Origin: Collinsella sp.
GTDB lineage: Bacteria; Actinomycetota; Coriobacteriia; Coriobacteriales; Coriobacteriaceae
DNA: 64,000 nt
Assembly: GCA_019414445.1 (NCBI GenBank)
Contig: DXMA01000007.1
Coordinates: 1 to 64,000 of the forward strand
Reading direction: 5' to 3'
The notes beneath the pieces are model-generated. The model saw only the letters and a program-made list of their open reading frames with translations. It made no database searches and was not told where the DNA came from. Both the position numbers and the translations under genes were made by a program. Position 1 is the stretch's first letter, and the number at the start of each line of letters is the position of its first letter. Shown in pieces: positions 57,650 through 64,000 of this stretch.

Positions 57650-59787
57650 TTGCGCCTGCCGCCGCCGTTGGCACCCTGACGCCCCTGGGCCGCGCGGTTG
57701 CGGCCGGCAGTGTTCTGCGCGCGCGACATGCCGCCGTGACCCTTGCTGCCCTTAGGCCCCTTGCCGGCGCCGCCAGCGCCACCGTGGGCCTTGCCGCCCT
57801 TATTGCCGGTCCCATGTCCGCCGCCAGCAGACGTCTCGCCCGGGCGCGGCGGTACGGGACGGATCAGGCAATGCTTGGTGTAGCCGATCAGGTCACGACG
57901 CCCGGCCTTCTCCAGCGCCTCGCGCACGAGCTTGTAGTTCTCGGGTTTGCGATACTGAATCAGCGCGCGCTGCATGGCCTTCTCGTGCGGGTCGCGCGCT
58001 ACATAGATCGGCTCCATGGTGCGCGGATCCACGCCGGTGTAGTACATGCACGTCGACATGGTGGACGGGGTGGGGTAGAAGTCCTGCACCTGCTCGGGCA
58101 TGTAGCCCATGTCGCGTACGGCCTCGGCAAGGTCCACGGCTTCCTTCATGGTCGAGCCGGGGTGGCTCGAGATCAGGTACGGCACCACGTACTGCTTAAG
58201 GCCGTATTCACGGTTCAAGCGCTCAAATTTGCGACAGAATGCATCGTAGACGGCGCGGCTCGGCTTGCCCATTACGGAGAGCACCGCGTCGCTCACGTGC
58301 TCGGGTGCCACGCGTAGCTGGCCCGAGACATGGTGCTCCAGCAGCTCGCGCAAAAACTCGTCCGAGGCATCGGCCATGGTGTAGTCAAAACGGATGCCGC
58401 TGCGGACAAAGACCTTCTTGACGCCCGGCAGCTGGCGCAGGTCGCGCAGCAGCTGCGTGTAGCCGCTCTCGTCGACCACCATGTTCTTGCACACGCTCGG
58501 CCACAGACAGCGCTTGTTCTTGCACACGCCGTGTTTGAGCTGCTTGTCGCAGGCCGGGCGGCTAAAGTTGGCCGTCGGTCCGCCCACGTCGTTGATGTAG
58601 CCCTTAAACTCGGGATCGCGCGTGAGCAGCTCGGCCTCGCGCATGATCGAGTCGTGGCTGCGCATCTGCAACACGCGGCCCTGGTGGAAGGTGAGGGCGC
58701 AAAACGAGCACTCACCAAAACAGCCGCGGTTGGAGCTTATGGAAAACTTGATCTCAGCAAAGGCCGGCACGCCGCCCGCCGCGTCGTAATCGGGATGCCA
58801 GTCGCGTGCGTAGGGGAGTTCGGCCACCTCGTCCATCTCATCGGTAGTGAGCGTCGCCGACGGCGGGTTTTGCACCACATAGACGCTGTTGGGGTAGGGC
58901 TCTACCAGGCGATGCCCGGTGATGGGGTCCATATTCTGTTGCTGCACGTTAAAGCTGCGCGCGTAGTTGAGCTTGTCGGCGGTAAGGTCGTCCCAGCTGG
59001 GCAGCAGATCGTAGTCGTAGACCTCGTCGAGCGAGCCTGTGCGGTAGACGGTGCCGTTGATATAGGTGATCTGATCGACGGGCAGTCCCGCGTCGAGCGC
59101 GTCGGCGATCTCGACGATCGCGTGCTCGCCCATGCCGTAGATGAGGATGTCGGCGCCCGAGTCGAGCAGTACCGAGCGCTTGAGCTTGTCCTGCCAGTAG
59201 TCGTAGTGAGCCAGGCGGCGCAGGCTTGCCTCGATGCCGCCGATGATGATGGGAGCGTCCTTGAACGTCTGACGGATGAGGTTGCCGTAGACCGTGACGG
59301 CACGATTGGGGCGGTGCCCCTCCTCGCCACCGGGGGTATAGGCGTCGGTATGGCGACGGTGCTTGGTCACCGAATAGTGGTTGACCATGGAGTCCATGTT
59401 GCCGGCGCTGACCAAAAAGCCCAGGCGCGGCTCACCGAGCACCGTGATGCTGGCGGGGTCGGTCCAGTCGGGCTGGCAGATGATGCCCACTTTGTAGCCG
59501 TGCGCGTCGAGGACGCGGCTGATGATGGCCATACCAAAGCTGGGGTGGTCCACGTAGGCGTCGCCGCAGATGTAGACAAAGTCGCACTGGTCCCAGCCGC
59601 GCGCATCCATGTCGGCGCGGCTGACGGGGAGGAACTTATCGCGGCCCGGGCGCCAGGGGCGGGCGGGCGCTGCAGAGGCATGCGTGGGTCGCGAGCCCTG
59701 CGCCTTACCGCCGCGCTTTTGCTGCTGGCCCTGTTTGCCCTGCTGTTCGCGTTGGCTGTTCTGAGCGTGCTGAGGCTTTTTTGCCAC
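57646..59787 (-). CDS. YgiQ family radical SAM protein
   Basis: The 713-residue protein has the YgiQ layout: N-terminal DUF3497-type region (WDQCDFVYICGDAYVDHPSFG), the radical SAM cluster motif NRGCFGECSFCALTFHQGR (CxxxCxxC), and a C-terminal low-complexity Gly/Lys/Arg tail. The chemistry of YgiQ is not established. Start is GTG at 59787 with GGGAGGG upstream, a few bases before the first conserved sequence, preceded by a Gln/Lys-rich stretch. The stop overlaps the CPBP stop on the other strand. Confidence 0.88.
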   Translation of the reverse strand: MAKKPQHAQNSQREQQGKQGQQQKRGGKAQGSRPTHASAAPARPWRPGRDKFLPVSRADMDARGWDQCDFVYICGDAYVDHPSFGMAIISRVLDAHGYKVGIICQPDWTDPASITVLGEPRLGFLVSAGNMDSMVNHYSVTKHRRHTDAYTPGGEEGHRPNRAVTVYGNLIRQTFKDAPIIIGGIEASLRRLAHYDYWQDKLKRSVLLDSGADILIYGMGEHAIVEIADALDAGLPVDQITYINGTVYRTGSLDEVYDYDLLPSWDDLTADKLNYARSFNVQQQNMDPITGHRLVEPYPNSVYVVQNPPSATLTTDEMDEVAELPYARDWHPDYDAAGGVPAFAEIKFSISSNRGCFGECSFCALTFHQGRVLQMRSHDSIMREAELLTRDPEFKGYINDVGGPTANFSRPACDKQLKHGVCKNKRCLWPSVCKNMVVDESGYTQLLRDLRQLPGVKKVFVRSGIRFDYTMADASDEFLRELLEHHVSGQLRVAPEHVSDAVLSVMGKPSRAVYDAFCRKFERLNREYGLKQYVVPYLISSHPGSTMKEAVDLAEAVRDMGYMPEQVQDFYPTPSTMSTCMYYTGVDPRTMEPIYVARDPHEKAMQRALIQYRKPENYKLVREALEKAGRRDLIGYTKHCLIRPVPPRPGETSAGGGHGTGNKGGKAHGGAGGAGKGPKGSKGHGGMSRAQNTAGRNRAAQGRQGANGGGRRN

Positions 59788-60040
59788 GATCCCTCCCGGT
59801 GTCTGTATGTTGCACGTAATTGTAACCAGTCTTTTTGGGACGGCGCTAAAAAGACTGGTGGAGTACATGAGCTGGTGAGTGAGAGCGTCGCTGAGCCAGT
59901 CGTTTGTTTCCAGACTGTGTATCTGCGCGTTGGAGAACCCGTCTCGCGCGCACGCCATGTTGTCAATGGGTTACAGTATGAACGGCGGTTATGTTTCCGC
60001 CAACGCACGAGAGGGTCGTCAACAAGGAGGATGCACGACG

Positions 60041-60757
60041 ATGCAGCGTGCCAAACAGATATCAGAGTCCATCGAGCTTGGCATTATCTTGGCGCTCGCC
60101 GGTGGCTTTATGGACGTCTATTCGTACATTGGGCGCGATCATGTTTTCGCCAACGCGCAGACAGGCAACATCCTGCTCGTGGGCGTGAGCATCTCGGAGG
60201 GCAACTGGGCACTTGCGGGACGCTATTTCTTCCCCGTGGTGTCGTTTGCCGTGGGCATTATGCTTGCCGACCTGGTACACGAACGGTTTGGCAGCGTGAT
60301 TCACTGGCGCCAAGTGACGGTGTTCTTTGAAGCCGTTATCTTGCTGGGCGTGAGCTTTATCCCCGGCGGCAATTTCAACCTGCTCGCCAACTGCCTCACC
60401 TCGTTTGCCTGCGGCATGCAAGTTGAGAGCTTCCGCAAGATCCACGGTCACGGCATCGCTACGACCATGTGTATCGGCAACTTGCGCAACGCGCTGCAAA
60501 ACGTGGACGATTACATCATCACCCACAGGCGCGGCTTTTTGGAAAACGGCCTGCTGTACTTTGGCGTGATCTTTACCTTTGTGTTTGGCGCCGTGTTGGG
60601 CAACTGGTGCATTGAGCGCATGGGCCTGCACGCCATCGTCGTGGCGAGCTTGCTGCTGTTTGTCGCGTTTGCCATCATGTTCATCGACCGCGAGCGCGAC
60701 TTGCGCTTACGCTGGAAGGTTGCGGCCGAGGCTTGGAAAGAGGGCTGCCGAAAGTAA
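60041..60757 (+). CDS. YoaK/DUF1275 family membrane protein
   Basis: The 238-residue integral membrane protein has about six helices and the family motifs LALAGGFMDVYSYIGRDHVF, FANAQTGNILLVG, and CGMQVESFRKIHGHGIATTM. The function is unknown, with some members proposed as transporters. AAGGAGG at 60024-60030 supports ATG 60041. It is divergent from the YgiQ gene. Confidence 0.85.
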   Translation: MQRAKQISESIELGIILALAGGFMDVYSYIGRDHVFANAQTGNILLVGVSISEGNWALAGRYFFPVVSFAVGIMLADLVHERFGSVIHWRQVTVFFEAVILLGVSFIPGGNFNLLANCLTSFACGMQVESFRKIHGHGIATTMCIGNLRNALQNVDDYIITHRRGFLENGLLYFGVIFTFVFGAVLGNWCIERMGLHAIVVASLLLFVAFAIMFIDRERDLRLRWKVAAEAWKEGCRK

Positions 60758-60922
60758 CCGAATGCGGCAAAGGGGCTGTCCCTTTGCCGCAATATTTTTC
60801 ATTGTCTGTTGAAACGCTTTAAATAGTTTGACGTTCTCACGCGTTTTTTGTTTCAAAAGCGTTAGGATGGGACTCATAGCGTGGGGCGTAATGGATGCCC
60901 CGCACACGATGGGAGGCTATCA

Positions 60923-62089
60923 ATGGCTAATCGTTTCGTTCTCAATACCATCTCTTATCATGGTTCCGGCGCCATCAAGGAGATCCCCGGCGAGCTCCAG
61001 CGTCGCGGCTACAAGAAGATCTTCGTCTGCTCCGACCCCGATCTGGTCAAGTTTGGCGTTACCGCTAAGGTGACCGACGAGCTCGACGCCGCCGGCATCG
61101 CTTGGAGCCTCTACTCCGAGATCAAGCCCAACCCCACGATTCAGAACGTCAAGGACGGCGTCGAGGCCTTCAAGGCCGCCGAGGCTGACGCTATCGTGAC
61201 CATCGGTGGCGGCTCCTCCATGGACACCGCCAAGGCCATCGGCATCATCATCAACAACCCCGAGTTCGCCGATGTCCGCAGCCTCGAGGGCGTTGCTCCC
61301 ACTAAGAACCACGCCGTGTTCACCATCGCCGTGCCGACGACCGCCGGTACCGCTGCCGAGGTGACCATCAACTACGTCATCACCGACCCCGAGAAGGTCC
61401 GCAAGTTCGTGTGCGTCGACACCAACGACGCCCCCGAGGTCGCCGTCGTCGACCCCGACATGATGGCTTCCATGCCCGCCGGCCTGACCGCCTCCACCGG
61501 CATGGACGCTCTGACCCACGCCATCGAGGGCTATACCACCAAGGGCGCTTGGGAGCTCTCCGACATGTTCCACTTTGAGGCCATCAAGCTGATCGGCGAG
61601 AACCTACGCGACTCCGTTGCCGAGGCCAAGTCCGGCCAGCCCGGCTCCGGCCGCGAGGGCATGGCCCTTGGCCAGTATGTCGCCGGCATGGGCTTCTCCA
61701 ACGTTGGCCTGGGCATCGACCACGCAATGGCTCACACCCTGTCTGCTCACTACGACACCCCGCACGGCGTCGCTTGCGCCATGCTGCTGCCGATCGCCAT
61801 GGAGTTCAACAAGCCGGTTTGCGCTGAGCGCCTGGCCAAGGTTGCCCTTGCCATGGGTGTTGACACCACGGGCATGAGCACCGACGAGGCTGCCGACGCC
61901 GCTATCGCCGCCGTCAAGCAGCTTTCCGCCGACGTGAATATCCCGCACGTCTGCGAGGCTATGAAGGCCGACGAGATCGAGGTTCTGGCCAAGGACGCCA
62001 TGGCCGACGCCTGCTTCCCGGGTAACCCGCGCGAGGCAACGCTCGACGACGTCATCGAGCTCTTCAAGAAGATCTGCCCGGCTGCCTAG
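60923..62089 (+). CDS. fucO: Iron-containing alcohol dehydrogenase, lactaldehyde reductase-like
   Basis: The 388-residue group III dehydrogenase is close to E. coli FucO over its length (MANRFVLN start, NNPEFADVRSLEG, PTTAGTAAEVTINYVITD). Metal ligands are in place: D and H of MDALTHAIEG, then H of MAHTLSAHYDTPHG (two). NAD is bound through GGGSSMDTAKAIG. FucO reduces lactaldehyde to 1,2-propanediol and also acts on related aldehydes. No fucose or rhamnose genes are nearby, so in this organism it may have a wider fermentative role. GGGAGG is 8 bases upstream. Codon use is strongly biased, suggesting high expression. Confidence 0.9.
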   Translation: MANRFVLNTISYHGSGAIKEIPGELQRRGYKKIFVCSDPDLVKFGVTAKVTDELDAAGIAWSLYSEIKPNPTIQNVKDGVEAFKAAEADAIVTIGGGSSMDTAKAIGIIINNPEFADVRSLEGVAPTKNHAVFTIAVPTTAGTAAEVTINYVITDPEKVRKFVCVDTNDAPEVAVVDPDMMASMPAGLTASTGMDALTHAIEGYTTKGAWELSDMFHFEAIKLIGENLRDSVAEAKSGQPGSGREGMALGQYVAGMGFSNVGLGIDHAMAHTLSAHYDTPHGVACAMLLPIAMEFNKPVCAERLAKVALAMGVDTTGMSTDEAADAAIAAVKQLSADVNIPHVCEAMKADEIEVLAKDAMADACFPGNPREATLDDVIELFKKICPAA

Positions 62090-62142
62090 CCCAGTTTGGT
62101 GGTCCTTCGCCCGTAGGTGTATGGTCTTTTGACGTGCCGCTG

Positions 62143-62174
62143 GCCCCGCCGTGCTACGCACGGCGGGGCTTTTT
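62143..62174 (+). terminator. Intrinsic terminator of fucO
   Basis: GCCCCGCCGTG pairs with CACGGCGGGGC and runs into TTTTT. Confidence 0.9.
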
Positions 62175-62247
62175 GTGCTGCGTCGATGCCCTGAGACGGA
62201 CAAAACCAAGGCGTACTGCCCGCTGCGGATAGGTGGTGCACTTCCCA

Positions 62248-62485
62248 GCGTGCATTTTTGGGAGTATTCAGCAAGCTCTTAAAAATGCATAACGTTTTGA
62301 ATGGCCCGTAGTGGCCCGCAGGCGCCCATCGACAGCCATTGTGGGCGGGCTATCGATGAGTGGAGGGGGTTGTTACTGAGTTTTTGCTTTGCGACGACCT
62401 GCAACACTGCTGTAACCACGTCGTTTTGTCGTTCGTGATGGGGCCGTTGGGGCCCACGGTGCTGAATACTCCGTTTTTTGCACGG
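62248..62485. repeat. Structured 237-bp-type element, copy 2
   Basis: The 604-bp gap between fucO and the M42 gene contains a 238-bp copy of the element also seen at 48603-48839. Ends are CGTGCA/TGCACG and GGAGTATTCAGCA/TGCTGAATACTCC, separated by T-runs. Compared with copy 1, one pair in the stem has changed from T-A to A-T on both sides. The inside differs entirely and has its own stems. Both copies are followed by TGGGGTACC. Outside the element I see no gene. Confidence 0.8.
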
Positions 62486-62693
62486 CCCAAGGTGGGGTAC
62501 CCTGAGACGAAGCAAAAAGACTCCTCATTTCTATGCAGATACCGATAGGATTTATGCAAGATTGGGATTGTAAGCCGTGCGCGTGCGCAAAATCGGCGCG
62601 AGGACGTCTGGAGGTGGCTCGGCTCCCAGAGCCTTGCGCGTGCAGAACGGTTAAAATCGGGACTCGGTCTTAGTTTTGCTTGGAAGGATGCAC

Positions 62694-63737
62694 ATGGCTT
62701 CTGTAATCGATGCTTCTCTAGAGGAGACGCTCTCCTATATCGCGGGACAGCTTAAGACACTGACTTCTATTGCTTCGCCGACGGGCTATACCCGTGCGGC
62801 GACTGATTATCTGATGGAGACCCTGCGCGATATGGGGTTTGGGCCTGAGCGTTCCAATAAGGGTAACGTGCTCGTTGAGCTTGGTGGCGAGGGTGAGCCG
62901 CTCGTACTGGCGAGCCATGTCGATACCCTGGGCGCCATGGTGCGTTCCATTAAGGACAATGGTCGCCTGCGCCCCACGACGCTCGGCGGGCATCAGTGGT
63001 CTACGGCCGATGGCGAGAACTGCACCGTCTACACGCGCGACGGCAATGTCTACACGGGCGTGGTCCTCAATACCGAGCCTTCGGCGCATGTGGCCGACGA
63101 GCCGGTCAAGACCATCGAGAAGAACATGGAAATCCTGCTCGATGAGAATGTCGACAGCAAGGACGATGTGCTTGAGCTGGGCATTCAGACCGGCGACATC
63201 ATCGCTATGGATCCGCGTACCACGGTGACGGAGAGCGGCTACATCAAGAGCCGCTTCCTGGATGACAAGCTGTCGGCGTCGATTCTGCTGGGTCTGGCCC
63301 GCGCTGTTGCTGACGGCGAGGTGTCGCTTTCGCGCAAGGTGTCGCTGCTCTTTACCGTGTACGAGGAGGTCGGCCACGGCGGTGCTTTCGTGCCGGCCGA
63401 CACGCGCGAGATGATCAGCGTTGACATGGGCTGCGTGGGCGACGACCTGGGCTGCACCGAGCGCATGGTGTCGATTTGCGCCAAGGATTCGGGCGGTCCG
63501 TACAACTACGACCTGGTAACCACGCTGTCCAACATCGCGCGCGAGCTGGAGCTCGATTACGCCATCGATGTGTATCCGCACTACGGCTCGGACGTTGAGG
63601 CCACGCTCTCGGCCGGCTACGACATCCGTCACGGCCTGATCGGCCCCGGCGTGTACGCGAGCCACAACTACGAGCGCAGCCACATCGACGGCGTGCGCAA
63701 TACCTACGAGCTGGTCCGCGCCTACGTACAACGCTAG
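62694..63737 (+). CDS. M42 family metallopeptidase
   Basis: The 347-residue, probably tetrahedral aminopeptidase has the M42 metal ligands in order: ASHVDTLG (H, D), FLDDKLSASI (bridging D), YEEVGHGGA (catalytic and metal-binding E), SVDMGCVGDD (D) and YASHNYERSH (H). This family takes N-terminal residues from peptides made by the proteasome-like or other proteases. AAGGA at 62684 fits ATG 62694. ATG 62688 and a TTG at 62676 are less likely. Confidence 0.92.
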   Translation: MASVIDASLEETLSYIAGQLKTLTSIASPTGYTRAATDYLMETLRDMGFGPERSNKGNVLVELGGEGEPLVLASHVDTLGAMVRSIKDNGRLRPTTLGGHQWSTADGENCTVYTRDGNVYTGVVLNTEPSAHVADEPVKTIEKNMEILLDENVDSKDDVLELGIQTGDIIAMDPRTTVTESGYIKSRFLDDKLSASILLGLARAVADGEVSLSRKVSLLFTVYEEVGHGGAFVPADTREMISVDMGCVGDDLGCTERMVSICAKDSGGPYNYDLVTTLSNIARELELDYAIDVYPHYGSDVEATLSAGYDIRHGLIGPGVYASHNYERSHIDGVRNTYELVRAYVQR

Positions 63738-63745
63738 CGATGCAG

Positions 63746-63781
63746 CGGCCTCGGCTGATACGGCAGTACCGACCGAGGCCG
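63746..63781 (+). terminator. Terminator-like hairpin after the M42 gene
   Basis: CGGCCTCGG pairs with CCGAGGCCG over a loop of about 18 bases. The following TCCTCTCT is a weak T-tract. Confidence 0.6.
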
Positions 63782-63789
63782 TCCTCTCT

Positions 63790-63858
63790 AAGTTGCGGTG
63801 AAATAGGGACTGTTTGGCGGTTTTAAACGCTTAAACAGTCCCTATTTCACCGCAATTT
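63790..63858. repeat. Long hairpin of the GCGGTGAAATAGGGACT family
   Basis: AAGTTGCGGTGAAATAGGGACTGTTT-type arm (63790-63815) pairs with its complement at 63833-63858 with one mismatch, around a 17-base loop containing TTTTAAA. It shares its sequence with the imperfect hairpin at 24704-24769. It ends 15 bp past the mnmA stop. Confidence 0.85.
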
Positions 63859-63873
63859 ATGAAGGGGATGGGG

Positions 63874-64000
63874 CTACTTAAGTGCGCCGGTCACCGTGCC
63901 GCCGCCGAGGACGATGTCGCCGTGGTAGACTACAACGGCCTGGCCGGGGGCGATGGCTCGCTGCGGCTCGTCAAAAGTCAGCAGCATTTGCCCGTCTTCG
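63874..64000 (-). CDS. mnmA: tRNA 2-thiouridylase MnmA, C-terminal end (partial)
   Basis: The last 41 residues run off the window edge. Their sequence, QMLLTFDEPQRAIAPGQAVV followed by YHGDIVLGGGTV, matches the C-terminal beta-barrel of MnmA, which thiolates U34 of Lys, Glu and Gln tRNAs. The stop is TAG at 63874-63876. The start and catalytic domain lie beyond the window. Confidence 0.85.
   Translation of the reverse strand, partial: EDGQMLLTFDEPQRAIAPGQAVVVYHGDIVLGGGTVTGALK

Overview
The window reads as chromosome from a GC-rich, Gram-positive gut anaerobe, most likely a Collinsella-type member of the Coriobacteriia. The grounds are inferential: split transketolase, an [FeFe] hydrogenase, N-acetylmuramate salvage through a PTS, an EFR1-type ferredoxin, an Ala/Lys-rich tail on ribosomal protein L31 and dense palindromic intergenic repeats. 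No phage, plasmid, insertion sequence or CRISPR array is visible. Of 49 stop codons I could place, about 29 are TAG, 15 TAA and only 5 TGA.

Layout. 1-3.6 kb: HAD phosphatase, citrate synthase, ACT protein and L31. 3.9-8.9 kb: secA overlapping prfB (RF2), then a YitT membrane protein. 9.1-10.9 kb: the two halves of transketolase. 11.3-15.7 kb: ftsE-ftsX and RNase R. 15.9-17.2 kb: serine recombinase and a VanZ-like protein. 17.4-21.8 kb: N-acetylmuramate operon (regulator broken by an in-frame stop, murQ, PTS EIIBC, mupG). 21.9-25.6 kb: ArsC-like protein, tRNA-Gln and tRNA-Glu, a TPR protein translationally coupled to smpB, flavin reductase and rubredoxin. 26-27.3 kb: NRAMP metal transporter. 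27.8-34 kb: gltB-gltD. 34.4-38.6 kb: unknown protein, DUF559/AbiEi-like nuclease-type protein, amidohydrolase, zinc-ribbon membrane protein. 38.8-41.8 kb: copA-copZ-csoR copper operon with a visible CsoR operator. 42.4-45.6 kb: Ser/Thr kinase and FHA protein. 46.2-48.4 kb: DEAD-box helicase. 49-56.2 kb: EFR1 ferredoxin, then an operon of NAD(P)H oxidoreductase, [FeFe] hydrogenase, ABC binding lipoprotein and a fused ABC permease-ATPase. 56.4-64 kb: orphan RelB/DinJ-like antitoxin, CPBP protease, YgiQ radical SAM protein, DUF1275 protein, FucO-type dehydrogenase, M42 aminopeptidase and the 3' end of mnmA.

The most unusual content is intergenic. Seventeen copies of a ~57-bp palindrome (half-site TCTCRATCTGTAACA, 25-bp loop) lie in six arrays with an almost exact 80-bp period. 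The six arrays flank just three loci on both sides: the NRAMP transporter, the nuclease-like gene, and the kinase/FHA pair. Arm changes often covary, so the paired form appears to be under selection. I regard this as the best candidate for an undescribed system. A second structured element (237-238 bp, two copies) has conserved inverted ends, a symmetric T-rich internal loop and a compensatory base-pair change. The third notable point is RF2: its stop-codon recognition tripeptide is Ser-Pro-Thr instead of Ser-Pro-Phe, in a region that largely avoids TGA.
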